Shown piece after piece: positions 14,801 to 28,234 of a stretch of 64,000 nt of DNA (positions within the stretch are counted from its first letter, which is position 1; each line of letters starts with the position of its first letter). Both the position numbers and the translations under genes were made by a program. The notes beneath the pieces were generated by a model that did no database searches, was not told the origin of the DNA, and worked only from the letters and a program-made list of their open reading frames with translations. Source of the stretch: Impatiens glandulifera (Eukaryota > Streptophyta > Magnoliopsida > Ericales > Balsaminaceae); assembly GCF_907164915.1 (NCBI RefSeq), contig NC_061868.1, positions 48,359,689 through 48,423,688 on the forward strand, written 5' to 3'.

Positions 14801-15871
14801 ACTAAAATATTAATTAAAAAAAATAGATTTTAGCCGATTTCATGACTATTTAACCAAAAAATAATTATATTATTTAAAATTATTAATTACAAAATTAATA
14901 TAAACAAGAAGTGCCGATTGAAACACATATGGTCATGTAAGTCATAGACAACCATAAAAACTTGACCATGACTCACTCAGCCATAAATTAGGTGTGAAAT
15001 TTTCATTGGTTGAAATTTATTAATTTTGTTTTTCTTCTGGAAAATTTTAATTATCAATAGTATAAAAAAGTACAAGGAATGTGTCATAGGTAAAATAATG
15101 TATTCCTTTTTTTATTTTTAATAATAATAATACTTCAGTCTTTATTTTGCTTTATTATAATTTTGTGTTTAATATAATATTTTGTACATATTAGTTAATA
15201 ATCTAAGTGATCTAATTTAAACTATTTATATAAATACTTCAAACTTAAATTAATAAATAATTAACTTTACATGAGAAATAATGTTGTGAACTTGTGATAA
15301 ATAATATCATTAAAGAATAGTCATACAATCTTAACTAAAGTTAAAATATTTAAAGTGATTCACTTAAACCCACTTGATTCCTAATGGCTAATATGACATT
15401 AAATTTAATGGGTTAAATCCCATTTTTATTGTATTTAAAAAAAATGTGTAATATGGACTGATTATTATTTTTGCTACACCTTCTCTTATTTATCATTTTT
15501 CTAATATTTAATTCTAGTACACATTTGTCATGAGACTTGACTATAAATATGTTGGTCATTAAATATATAAAACAACTTGCCCATGACTAATATTGCCCCC
15601 TAGACCTACAATAATAAGTCACACTTCTTTCTTCATGGGTGTAATAATATTTTAATCAATATAATCTTTATAGACATTTTACTCTACCAATGTAAATTGT
15701 TTGGTAAAGTGTATCTTAATTATAAGGTAGTATTACTCTACCAATGTATATATGATTAAGAGCAATATATTTGTATATTTCCTCCATTCTTTAAAAGAAA
15801 AAAATAATAAATATCACGAAAGTAGCGAAATGCTCATAATGTATCATCAATTGCCATTTGGTGTTTATTGT
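11899..15871. other. Intergenic region between PBL and NPSN11 genes (divergent flank of PBL, 3' flank of NPSN11)
   Basis: A+T-rich. The first 120 bases are the PBL 5' UTR with two GAA-rich tracts (11921-11940 and 11991-12009). Further on it contains a 42-base tandem repeat (13099-13225) and otherwise nothing I could recognise; open frames are short and A+T-driven. Confidence 0.6.
13099..13225. repeat. Tandem repeat, three copies of a 42-base unit
   Basis: The unit begins CAAATAATAATGAATAGTTT at 13099, 13141 and 13183. The copies are almost identical; the third has one change (TATCTATAACTG), so the array is recent. Confidence 0.93.
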
Positions 15872-17424
15872 TTAAGACTTGTTCCATAGCAATCTTCGGT
15901 TTTGTACAGGAGGCGCTAAGCCAGGAATATCGCGAATATCTTTGTTATGTGGGTTCAAAACCTATTGAAATAAACAACAAATCAATCGAGCTGAATCTAT
16001 CTATATTTTGTTCATTGGGAATTATAACAATATCTAACCGTACCTTTACAGTTATGATAGCTATGACGCCAAACACAATAAGGGCGAGCATGGTCCTGAT
16101 GCAATGATCTGTTGCAATCTGATGAACAAAAATAATGGTTAATTTGCTAGTAACAAGACGACATCTCATATTTAATGTTTTTAAGAGATGATCGATTGAC
16201 CTGCCTACCGAGCTCCTTTGCAAGCTTTGTAGCCTTTTTCATCGAGAAATGGATGGAATCAAGCTCGTTTACAATCCTACTCATTTGTTCTGTCTGTTTT
16301 AAATCGAGAAATCAAATGTAAATTACATTAACATACACCAACATGAAACATAATTTTTTAGTATACTTGTTGTAATTAAGCTTACTTGTGATTTTAAAGT
16401 TGCTGCAGTTTCCGTCCCAACATTAATGGTCTCTTGAACAACCTATTTATATATAGTTACATTGAAACAACATTATTGATTTTCAAACAAAACAAAAAAG
16501 GTTAGATTTTTTTCCTTTGGCACCTTCTTTGACCTCTCGATAGAATCATCGGTCTGATCCATCATGCGATGCCCTTCACCGACGAGTTGCTGGTTTGTCA
16601 TTGCTGCGTAAATTCACCAAATAATTTCATTTGAAGTGTAAAAATCAAATTGTAATGATAAAAAAGAGTATATAAATTACATGATGCTAAGAAAACATTA
16701 TCTTCTGTTAACCCTTCTCCAGGCTCATCAAACAGATCAATTCTCTTATTGTCAATATTGCTTGCATATCTATCAACAGAAATAATCAAATCAACACTTA
16801 TATTGAATGAATGAATGAATGAATGAATGAATGAATGAATGAATGAATGAATGAAAGTGAAAGAACCCATTGATCTTAATGACTTACTTCTTCTTTAGAG
16901 CAACATAAGAATTCAACTCCTTGATCTGCACCACAAAGAAGAAGGGTCATAATAACAGGTTAATTAATTTCTTTATTGAGTAGAGTAGTATCAAACCATT
17001 GATTGCTTCCTTTCAGTGAGCAATTTGTCAGTATCTGGATTGGATTTATGACCTAAATCCTTAATTTCTTGATCAAAGTCCTTGATAAGCCTGGAAATAA
17101 AAAACCCACAACAAAATTTTCCATATTTGACATACTGTCATAAATCATAATTTGGTGAAGGTGAGAGTGAGTACGTACCTCTTACAGTCTCTCATCTTCT
17201 CTGTCAGCTCTTCCAACTGCCTATTCTGTCGACCGGGATCCTTAATCTTATCCAATTTCTGGAACCCATTTCTGGAGAATCAACATTAATCAAAACCATT
17301 AATTATTAGAAAGAAAGAGAGGAGGGAGATTGTTTGGAACAACATACGATAGTGATCGAAGAACATCTGTTATTTGTCCCTCGATCTCCCCGAGTTCGTT
17401 GCTTATGGTGGACAGAGAAGCCAT
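15872..17424 (-). CDS. NPSN11: Novel plant SNARE, NPSN11 type
   Basis: Plant-specific Qb-SNARE, tail-anchored, working in membrane fusion at the cell plate and plasma membrane (KNOLLE complexes are known for NPSN11). Ten exons all join in phase: 17424-17348, 17271-17179, 17090-16997, 16925-16888, 16769-16681, 16603-16524, 16442-16386, 16293-16201, 16118-16044 and 15961-15872 (TAA), giving 261 residues; from memory Arabidopsis NPSN11 has about 265. The N-terminal helical part has FQKLDKIKDPGRQ and KELNSYVALKKKY. The SNARE motif includes ERSKKVVQETINVG and QTEQMSRIVNELDSIHFSM; the zero-layer Gln is probably residue 179. The tail anchor is about residues 216-233 (TMLALIVFGVIAIITVKV), followed by the family signature NKDIRDIPGLAPP. 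A TGAA repeat lies in intron 4. NPSN11 fits better than NPSN12 or NPSN13 from the DLFDEPGE and RRLLWN segments. Confidence 0.92.
16805..16855. repeat. (TGAA)n microsatellite in an NPSN11 intron
   Basis: About 12 uninterrupted tetranucleotide units between exons 4 and 5 of the SNARE gene. Confidence 0.97.
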
Positions 17425-18229
17425 CTTCCAAGATTGATTAAAATACACTTTCTCTGTTTCTATAGAAATCTCCAACGTAAGATTAATGTACCTGGGTTGT
17501 GAACGGAATTCGAAATCTCCGATCAGATCCCGAGCAATGTAGGTGTACTACTGATATAACCATGGATCTGATCGAGAAATTAGGGGGAAAGTTTCTAAAA
17601 AAAATTAATAAAAAGGGGCAGTAAAGGAACAATTTGTAATGAACCGAAACATAATCAAATATGTTTTCCTCATAATTATTGTCTGTTTCATTCCCTTTGC
17701 GCGGAGATAGGATGACGAGGACAAAGACAAGGATTTTAAATATTTATCCAATAAGAACGCCCCCGCTCTTGCTTCAATTTTAATTATTCTTTTTCTTTGT
17801 ATAGACATGTATTAATTTATAAAAATAAAATAAGATGATAATGAAAATGATACATGTAAAATGGTGTTGGGTTAATTGAGATTTTCCTTTTGTTTTAACA
17901 GTTTCAATTCATTTTATGGAATTGATAATTTTGAATCCCGTTATGTTTTATTATTGAATTGAGGGTTTAACTACCTGATTTTCTATTATTTATTAAATTA
18001 AAACAAAAATCTCATCATTCTTTAATATTGGTTCATCTCACAAAGTTACATATTCAACCAAATTTAAATGGAATATGATTCAAATGAGATGGAATCCTAA
18101 GTATTATGGGATGATTTCATAAATTGTAAAACCCTAAGTATGTATTAGAGATTGAATTGAATCCATAATGATTTCATAAATTGTAAAACCCTAAGTATGT
18201 ATTAGAGATTCAATTGAATCCTTATTTAT
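17425..18229. other. NPSN11 promoter side and start of the gene desert
   Basis: The first 150 bases are probably the NPSN11 5' UTR and promoter. The remainder holds no gene. A direct duplication lies at 18111-18222. Confidence 0.6.
18111..18222. repeat. Two-copy tandem duplication, 57-base unit
   Basis: ATGATTTCATAAATTGTAAA begins at 18111 and again at 18168. The two units differ by one base in the GATTGAATTG/GATTCAATTG segment. Confidence 0.92.
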
Positions 18230-21200
18230 TTTTGTTAGTAACAATTAAATCATATATTTAATTTTCACATTTTTTTATTTGATAACCTTACGAGTAAGTT
18301 TTCATTATATTTATTTATTTTAGATTACCTATTTTTAGATTTTTTATTTTACTTTTCCTCTACTAACACAATTAAATAATTATATTTATTTATTAAATTA
18401 AATATTTTTATTATTTTGCTTCTCAAATTTAAAATAATTTTTAATTTACTTTTATTTTTATTATTAATATATTTTTAAGTAATATAATTATTTTTTAATA
18501 AAAACATAATATTAATATAAAAATTATACAAACTATAATAACCTTATAAATTAAAATAATAAAAATTTAACAAATATTTAAAATAAGTTAAGATAGATAG
18601 TGTAATTAATTATTTTAAAAATAGATATCTCCTTAGAAAATATATTTATTTATATTTTATAAATATTTATTATATTTTATTCATTTATTCTTTTTCTTAT
18701 TAATAAATATTTATTAATTAAATTTTCGAAATTGAAATAATATAAGATATTAGTATTTAGTTTTTACATAATATAATTAATTTTCATAAAAAAAATAAAA
18801 AAAAATATTTTTAGTTTTTTAATATTATAAATATAATAAATAATAATAATAAATATAATAATAAATATAATAATAATAAATATAAAAATATATTATTAAT
18901 AATAATAATAAATATAATAATAAAAATAAATACAATAATATTAATAAATATAATAATAATTACTATAATATGAGTGAAGAATTGCACTAATTAATAAATA
19001 TAATAATACTAATAATAAATATAATAATCATAATATTATTATTTTTATAATAATAATATTAATAAATATAATAATAATAATAAATATTAATATAATAATA
19101 ATAATTAATATTATACTAATAAATAATATTAATAAACATAATAAATATAATTAAAAATAATATTAATAAATTTAATAATGATAACAAATAATAATTTAAT
19201 AATGATAACAAATAATAATATAAATATAATAATAATAATAATAAATATAATTATAATAATAAATATAATAATATTTAATGAAATTATTTTTAATTTTTTT
19301 TAATAATATAAAATGATTTTACATAAAAAAAATATTTATTCAAATTATTACTAGATTTTTTTATATAAAATATGATGATATATAAAAACAAATATATATT
19401 ATTTATTTATTTAATAATTTTTTTTTTAATAAATGTGTTTTAATATATTTATTTTAAAATACTTTTTATATTTAATATTATTATTTTTAGAAAAAGTAGT
19501 AACAAATATTAATTTAAAATATATGATTAAAAAAAATTAAAATATTAATAAAACAAACCACTTAAACATTCTCACAAATTTATATATATCTATTCTATAA
19601 ATTTATTTATATAAATATAAATTAATAATTAATAATTTAAAAAAATATTATATTTTGATATATTTTTAATAATTAATATTATTACAAAATAAAATATATT
19701 AATACAAAATATATATTATTAAAAATAAAAAGCTCATATAATAAACAAAAATAAATTAAAAAATCAAAATATATAATTCATTATTAATAATTAAAAAAAA
19801 AGTTATTTTAGAAATAAATTCAAAATTATTATAAAATTAAGGGTAAAATATCAAATTTTAAAAATAAAATTAACAGATATTAAATTACTCCATCTATTAA
19901 TAAAAAAATAAAAAGTAAATATTCTTAATTTTATTATTAAATTTAATTAAAAAAAAATAATAATATTTTTATTTATTTTTTAAAATAACTCGTATTTATT
20001 AGTTTTTTTATTTTAAAAATATATAAAAATGACTATAAAAATAACAACTATAAAATAATGATTTTATTAATAATTATTAAAAAATATGTCTTATTATAAT
20101 ATTATTTAAAATATATATATTTAAAAAAAAACTAATTTATTTAGTTTAATATTTGTACGTTTATTATTTATAGATATTAATATTTATGAAAAAATATTAA
20201 AAATAATTAATATTAATAATATAATAAAAAAAATAATTAAAAAATATTTTAATTTTTATGGTAAGTGATTATTCACTTATTTTTTATTTTTTTATGAATA
20301 ATTAATTATTATTAAAAAAAAAATCAAAATTACAATTTAATACTTTTCAAAATTAAAATAATATAAGATAATATTTTGTTTTTACATAATATAATTTATT
20401 TTTCATAAAAAATAAGTGAAATTATTTTTTAGTTTTTTTAATATTATAAAATGATAAATATTTATTTAACATTATTACAGAAAACAAAATAAAATTATAA
20501 TAATGATATATAAAAACATTTATATTTATAATTATTTATTTAAGTTTAAATTTAATTGAAATATATATTGTTTTTAATGTTAATAAATATTTAAATTTTG
20601 AATAAATATGTTTGAATATATTTAATTTAAAATTCTTTGTTATATTTAATATTATTATTCTTATAAAAAAGTAATAAAAATATTGATTTTAATATATATT
20701 TTAAAAAAAACAATATTTATAAATATAATAATAATAAAAAATATAATTAAAAATAATAAAAAATATAATAATAAAAATAATAATAATGATGCGTATAACT
20801 CTTTATATATATTAACCAAAGTACTGAAAACAAATACCATGAACAATTAATAATATAAATATAAATATAATAATTAATTATAATAATAAATCAAATTATT
20901 TTTAGTTTTTTTATTATATAAAAATATTTATTTAAATTATTACATTTTATTTTTATAAATTATGATATATAAAAACAAATTTATATTAATTATTTATTTA
21001 ACATTTAAAAAATGTTATTTATTTAAAAAATGTTATTTATTATTAAAAAATATTTAAATTTTGAATAAATGTGTTTTAATATACTTATTTTAAAATTGTT
21101 GTTTTTATAAAAAAAAGTAATTTAAATATATGTTTTTTTAAAAAACAATAAAATTTTAAATAAATAAAGCTAACCAATTAAAATATAAATAATTTAATTT

Positions 21201-21441
21201 AAAATTATTTGTTATATTTAATATTATTATTATTAGAAAAAGTAGTAAAAATATTTATTTTAATATATATTTTTCAAAAAATAATAAATTTGTAAAGATA
21301 ATATATATATATATTATATATATATATATATATATAATTAATAAATTTGTAAACATATAACTAATTGATATGTAATTTTTATTCATTTTCCTAATTAAAA
21401 TAAATCATAATATAATGTAATTAATATTTTTTTTTCCATAT

Positions 21442-21485
<44 letters not shown>

Positions 21486-22310
21486 GATATTTATTATATT
21501 TTATGAATTTATTTATTATTAATTTTAAAATATTAATAAAATATTTATATTTAATGATTGGTGTTATTATAATTAAATCAGCGTCATTTGTTTTTTTTTT
21601 TATATATAATAAATAGACTATTTAATACAAAAGAAATATATATAATTATTAGTTAATTTAAAATTATATGTAAATTATAAAGTGAAATAAATAATTAAAT
21701 AAAATATAATACTATTAAATATTTTGTTTAATATTTGAATATCTATATTATTAGAATTTAATATTTTATCAATTTATATGTATATGTATAAGATTGAAAA
21801 TTGTTAAAATTATATTTAGTATAGAATTAAAGTGTATCTTTTTGTTTTAGGCCATGTCTAAAATAAAATAATATAAAACATATACTATATAACATAAAAT
21901 AATTATGATTATATATTATTCAAAATTAAGTTTAAATAATAAAATAAACATATAAATCTTACTAAACATTAAATATTTTAACATGATTTCATTTAAAATT
22001 AATACAGTTAATATTGTGTTCGGATTAATTTGAAATCCAATTCAAATTTAAAATACTAATTCGGATTGAATTGAGATCGGGGATTTGATCGAGTTCCGAT
22101 TAAATTCGAATTTCATTGAAATTATTGAAATTATCCCAACTATCTAAAAAAATATTATTCAATTTATTTTTATTTAAATTACATTTCACCTCAATATAAT
22201 ATTTAATTATATATAATTATTTTTAGATTCTATTTTTTTACTATCAATTTTTAATTAATATAAAAACTTTAAATATAAAATAAAATATAATTAAATTATA
22301 GTTTTATTTT

Positions 22311-22363
<53 letters not shown>

Positions 22364-22620
22364 CACTTTTCATTTTTAATTAAATATAAAATATAAAAAA
22401 TTAATTATAAACACAATTATTATTGAATAATTTAGTTGACATTTTACCACACAAATAAATAAATAAATATATATATATATTAGTTTGGATTTTTCAAATC
22501 ACATCTAATAAATATCAGATATGATTACGGATATGATAAATTTAATTTTAATTTAATACTATTGAACAAAACAAATTGGTTTTACTTTGTTTATCCCTAG
22601 TTAATATAAATAACAAGGGT
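18230..22620. repeat. Extremely A+T-rich low-complexity island
   Basis: About 4.4 kb in which G and C are rare. Much of 18830-19270 is built from AAT/ATA-type units (AATAATAATAAATATAAT); long TA runs occur at 21301-21335, 21448-21480 and 22317-22361. No gene, RNA or ordered TIR was recognised. Open frames here are accidental. Confidence 0.85.
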
Positions 22621-23699
22621 ACTAACTTTTGATCTTTTAAAAATAATATTTTAGTTATAAACAATGAGAATTCAAATATTTAAATACATATATGATATAT
22701 AAATAATTATTATTTTTTTTTGAGTAATTATTTGCGTAACGCCAAAAATGACCGAATTCTTAATAAGGGGTTTTCGATACTCGATAGTCTCGCCCATAAC
22801 TTACCATCTTCTCGAGTCTCAAGGGAGACGATGAATCAAAATGTAGCATTGACTAGAGTTCTTTTAAAACATAGTTTTAGAGTAGTTTTGACTTTTTCAA
22901 ATGATCATTTAATTTACTATTCGAAAAATTAAGAAAAAATAATATTTTGTGTTAAACGCATTTTTTTAGATTCTATTCGTTTTCTCTCTTTTCTTTCTTC
23001 TCCAAGCATTGGCAAAAGCAAGCCTAGGCCTGACCCTTAGGAAGTGGCCCGTTTGAAAGTTGGAGGTATGGAGAAATGCCATGTCTAGGCTGGGTTTGGC
23101 AGTTGTTGCGCTTAGTCCTGTTTGGAAGTATTGGTAAAAAAAAAAATCCTGCGAAGCAAAACATCAACAATTAATTAAAAGATAAAATTCATTTTAATTT
23201 GTTTGATTTCTTTACTTAGTTTATTTTAAAAATTAATTCAATTTTTTTATTATAAATAAGGTGCAAAATGTGGGTGTCTACATCTTGAGTAAAGTTTGGA
23301 AATTATGACCGAGTTTAAGAAAACGCATGTCTAAGTCTGAAAAATAGACACCAAATTTGTAAACAACCTAATTTATAATATTACTTAGACTCGTTTTTAT
23401 ATATTTAGAAAATCATTAAAATTATGCATAGATAAAACATGGCGATCACATGATTGATGATACCCCGATTCTGATACTCGTTGGTTGTCTTGTGACTCTT
23501 GTGAAAGGGTTTGGATCTTGAAAGATTTTCACCTTGCTTCATCTGCGAAATGTGGTAGGATTGACTTTTGACTCTAGCCAAGGTGTTGACTGATGACACA
23601 AATATCTTATCCGAGCATGGATATCGAGATATTTTTGGGAAAATGGATATTTAGACATTGCAAAACACTACCCAAGGTTTTTTGTGTCATCTTTCAAAC

Positions 23700-24110
23700 T
23701 AATGAAAACATTTTATTGATATCGATCTATTACGATCTAGAAACCAACTATGTGATATAGCAATAATGTTTTCATTACTATGTGGATCGATTAACATTAT
23801 GTATTAATCTAAAGCTTTTATAGTCCGAGGACCAACTATGTGAGATAATTAAAGAGTTTTGTGTCCTTATGAAGGTGAACGTCTTATATATACATTAATT
23901 TCACGCTACAATTGTCCGTAGACCAACTATGTGAAATAGCCTAGGGGATTTTCATCGTCTTTCGAATCGAGTGAAAATATATATTTATCGTACGCCACTA
24001 TAGTCTGTAAACCAGTTGCGTAGATAGCTAAAGGGTTGTCCTCCTTCCTCAGGTGGGCGACATCATCATATTAACCCCGCAATCCTAGTCTTTAGTGCGT
24101 ATCTAATTAG
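23700..24110. repeat. Degenerate tandem array, about four copies of a 90-base unit
   Basis: The core ACCAACTATGTGARATAGC recurs near 23743, 23830, 23922 and (diverged) 24009, each preceded by TATAGTCYGTAGA-like sequence and followed by a GT-rich segment. Not coding. Possibly the remnant of a larger repeat. Confidence 0.7.
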
Positions 24111-24669
24111 TCTGAAGTGTAAGTGTCTCATTTTTTTAAATATTAATTTGAGTCACATGACAGAAATCGTGAGATATCTCAGGTGGGTTAATAATATTTG
24201 AAAATATTATTAATGTTTTAAAGGATAAAATAATAAGTAATTTTATTTGAAAAAACATAAAAAAAAAAATTGCAATTCAAAATTAAAAAAAGTAAAATTT
24301 TAAATTTTAAAATTACTATATTGAATTCTGAAATTCTAATTCAATTATAATTCTTAATATTAAAAGAAGGTGTACGAAATTTAAGAAATTTAATTGAACC
24401 TATTATAATTCCAAGATTATCAAACATATATTTTGATTGGTTTAAAAAGAATGGAACCACAATCCAAATTATAATTTATCACATAACTTAATTTAAAAAT
24501 TTAAATACTTTTTATTTAAAAATAAATTATTTTTATCATTATATATTAATATCATAATTTAATTTTACCAAAAAAAAATCCATTTCCTTAATCATTTAAA
24601 TAAAACAATATTTATTAAAATAACTCCCTACCAAACAAATAAGAATAACTATAAAATACTATATCCTTT

Positions 24670-24937
24670 GGGCGTTGGTCGGTTTGTTATTTAAATAACT
24701 CAACTCAATTAAACATCTTTTCACTCCCCCTCTAATTAATCAAATCACTCAATTCATTACTTAAAATATTAAAATATTATTTATTTTAAATTATTATTTA
24801 TTATTTTATTATCATATATCAATCAATAACTTTTAAGTAATTTTACCAAAAATATTCTTATCTCCTCAAAATCATAATCAATTATTATCCATTTTCCTCC
24901 TCTAAATTATTAGAATAACCCAATCCGAACAAGACCT
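24670..24937. mobile_element. TIR element of the GGGYCTTGTTTGG family
   Basis: The left end GGGCGTTGGTCGGTTTGTTA pairs imperfectly with the right end, whose reverse complement is GGTCTTGTTCGGATTGGGTT. The inside is A+T-rich and non-coding, with ACTCAATTAAAC-type sequence also seen in the copy at 63079. Confidence 0.5.
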
Positions 24938-26481
24938 TACAATTTTTGCAGTTTTAGTGTTAAATATTTAGCATGATAATATTTGAAATCCTCTATTGTA
25001 TCTTGAATTCGATAGTAAAAAGTTAAAAAGAAAAATTAAACTATCTTTAATAATAAAAAATTTATTACTAAACCAAAATATAAAAAGATTTTTGTTATAA
25101 ATTAAAATAAAATTAATAGTTGATATTTTTCTCTAAAATTTCAAATAATTCTCACATTATGGTTGAAGTATATTGTCAATTTCTTCTCATAAAATCTATA
25201 TTTTCTAATTTTGCTTGTATTATTAAATAAATATTAAATATATCTTTATTAATTTTTTAAAAAATATGTTTTTTTTATAAATATAAATATCTTTTATTAT
25301 TTTGTTTATTTAACTTTTAAAAAATATTAAATATTTTTATTTGACCTTTTTTTATTTAATTCATTAAAAATATATTTATTTTTGATAATTAATAATATTA
25401 ATTATTATTTTTGTTTAAAAATAATAACATAATATTATAAAAGAAATATATAAAATGAAAATAATATAAAGCAAAATTTTGTGTGACAACACGTGAATCT
25501 CATATTTATTTTATATATTTATATATAAAATATATAAATATATAAAATATTTTGATATTTTAAAATAGTTATTACATATATTTTTATGTTAGTAATTACA
25601 AAAATGTAATTATATTGTTTAAAAATATATATTATTAAATAAAAATTAAAAAAAAATATTATTTAATAAAAATTATTTTGAAAAGTTAAAAAATAAAATA
25701 ATTAAAATATTTAAATAATCGTTTTAATAATAATATCAAACAACAAGAGCATTTACTGTTGACTCTTAAACCAATGAAAAAGTATACTTAACCAATGAAA
25801 AAACATGCATGCATGCCATGATATATTATGATCCAGTTGAACACAATATAGTTATTGCAAACAGCCTTAATTTAAAATTTGACAAATGAATAATATTGGA
25901 TTTCTCACCTATTCAAGTGTATTGCAGCAGAGTGTTTGTAAGAAAAATTAAATACGATTTGACAAAAAAAAAAAAAAAAAAAAAACAACCTTAATTTGAC
26001 AGATGGTTAAAGATGAGATTTTGGCATGTTTATTGGGATTAATTAGTATAATTTGTAATGAATAATTGTAATTGGATAATAAATTACATATTATCTTTTT
26101 TTTTATAAATCATATCATATTTATAAATAAACTAAATAATATAAAAAAATTAAAAAATGTTAAAACAGTTAAACATAAAAAAAACACAATCAATATCAAC
26201 CATTCAAATAAATTTAATAATATCAAACCTAGCCAATAAACTGTACTCAATAAAGTGCTCATTAGTCCAAATGTTAATTTTAGTACTTTTTTTATAAGAT
26301 GTGATAATCACTTAAATATGTTAATATTTACCTGTACTAAATGATGTAAGAAAATCTTATTATATATAATTTAAATATGATATATATTGTTGAGTTTTAA
26401 ACTCATATTTTATTATTATTTTTTATTTTAATTTTAACATGAACTCCAAGTGTTGATTTACCTTTAGTGATGACAATTTTA

Positions 26482-26995
26482 GACACGAAACACGACTCAG
26501 ACGGAACACGAAAAAATTAGTTTAGGGTAATGTATTTATTTTGTTTGGTTAAAATCAGGTCGATCTATTTAACTTGATTAATAAACATGTCAAAATTAGA
26601 TCGACTTGCACATGACCCAAACTAGACCCGATAACTCGTTTATAAGTTTCTTTTGTTGAGTTTTGTGTTATTCTTTCTTATTCACTCATTCATTTTTTTG
26701 TAATTTTTTTATAAGTGAATTTGTGATTTAACTTCAATTTTTATTTTGTATTGATATCATTTTAATTTGAAATAGAGATATATAAATTAATTACTTCGGG
26801 TTTGGTTCAAGTTGAGTAAGGTAAATTGGGTCGAACGAGTCAGGTTCAGGTCAATCACAAATAAACATATCAAGTTCATGTTAGAGATTTTGACCTAAAT
26901 TACTAAACATGTTAGGTTCGGGGTAGAAACATTCAACCCGTTAATAGTTAATTCAAACCCATCAACCTGAAATTTATCTAAATGGTCACCCTACC
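26482..26995. repeat. Dispersed repeat, copy 1 (partner at 60412-60880)
   Basis: Shares ordered blocks with 60412-60880, such as AACACGAAAAAATTAG, TTGATTAATAAACATGTCAA and GGTTYAAGTTGARTAAG. It is a member of the 'acccgacacg/gggtcaa' type of plant interspersed sequence; no protein was seen. Confidence 0.75.
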
Positions 26996-28160
26996 CAACT
27001 TCAACTTAATAAGTTTCATAAATTGTGGCATTGGATCATTAAACAATAATTGTTGCTACTTAAACTATCATTTGATAAAATTCATATTTTTTTATAGCTT
27101 ATATTTTAAGTTTAAATTAAAAATATTAAATGTTATAATAAGCACTTAATAATAAAAATAATTGAATTTTTATCTTGCTTTAATAAATATTGTACAGTGT
27201 AATTCTTTTTACTATTTTTTTATAAAAATATTAATAAATAGACGGCTATCTAAGATAAAATTTGATTAGTTTATAAGATAAAATTTGGTTAATTTAATAG
27301 GGAATGAAAGTATATGATTTTATTTTATGTCTATCATTACTCCCCTCATTATATAACTCATTTATGCTATGTTTTATAACATTTATTATAGTAAATATAT
27401 ATATACATAGGTGTTTAAAAAAATAATGTAAGTATTTGTAATTTTGAAAGAAACATTTTAATATGATTTCATTCAATTAATATAGTTAAAATAAATGATA
27501 ATGCAAGATTCTTATCTTTTAAAAATAACATTTTGATTATAAAACGATTAAATACATGTAAGACATATAAATAATTATCATTATTTTTTGAATGAAAATT
27601 TTATTTTATTTAATATCTCACAAACACAAAAAGATGTTTATCATTTTATTAATAGCACATTTCTAAGTAAATTATTATTATTATTAAATTAAAAAAAATT
27701 AGCACTAGACATCATTGGTTTGGTTGAGATGGTAATGTGGACCCCTATATCCAATTATTAGGTTTAAATATTTTAAATTGGATTCGCGTCATAAATTCAT
27801 AATTATCATTACAATAAATATATTAATTATTTTATCATTACTTATACCTCACGGCAACCTAATTTGTAATAAATGTTTTCCTCTCATTAATATTGACTCT
27901 TAATCTTCATTCTTCTCTTTTTAATTTCTATCTTAATTCAACAATATTTCAACTTTTATCTTTAATATTTTTTCTAGTTTTTTTCAACTAAAATACCTAA
28001 TAACAAAAAGTTGTCATATTTTTCAACATCTGTAATATAACTATGTAAATAAGTAATGTTTTTATTTATGTTTTTAAAATTTTGATATTATTTGTTTTAA
28101 TGTTATTTAATAAAATTATGTATATTCTTCAACTTTTGCAATCTTATACTTATTTATTAA

Positions 28161-28234
28161 CTTAATTTTCAATATAGTTTCTTCTTCATTCAAGAAACTT
28201 AATTTTCAATATAGTTTCTTCTTCGTTCAAGAAA
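28161..28234. repeat. Two-copy tandem repeat, 37-base unit
   Basis: CTTAATTTTCAATATAGTTT begins at 28161 and again at 28198; the copies differ at one base (CTTCATTC/CTTCGTTC). Confidence 0.92.

Noticed and set aside
20661..20846. Hydrophobic minus-strand open frame in the A+T island
   Set aside because: Phe/Ile/Leu-rich reading of low-complexity A+T DNA; no evidence of a gene.
22720..22932. 70-codon plus-strand open frame in the gene desert
   Set aside because: No recognisable domain, and no start context or splice partners; the moderate G+C is probably from an old repeat.
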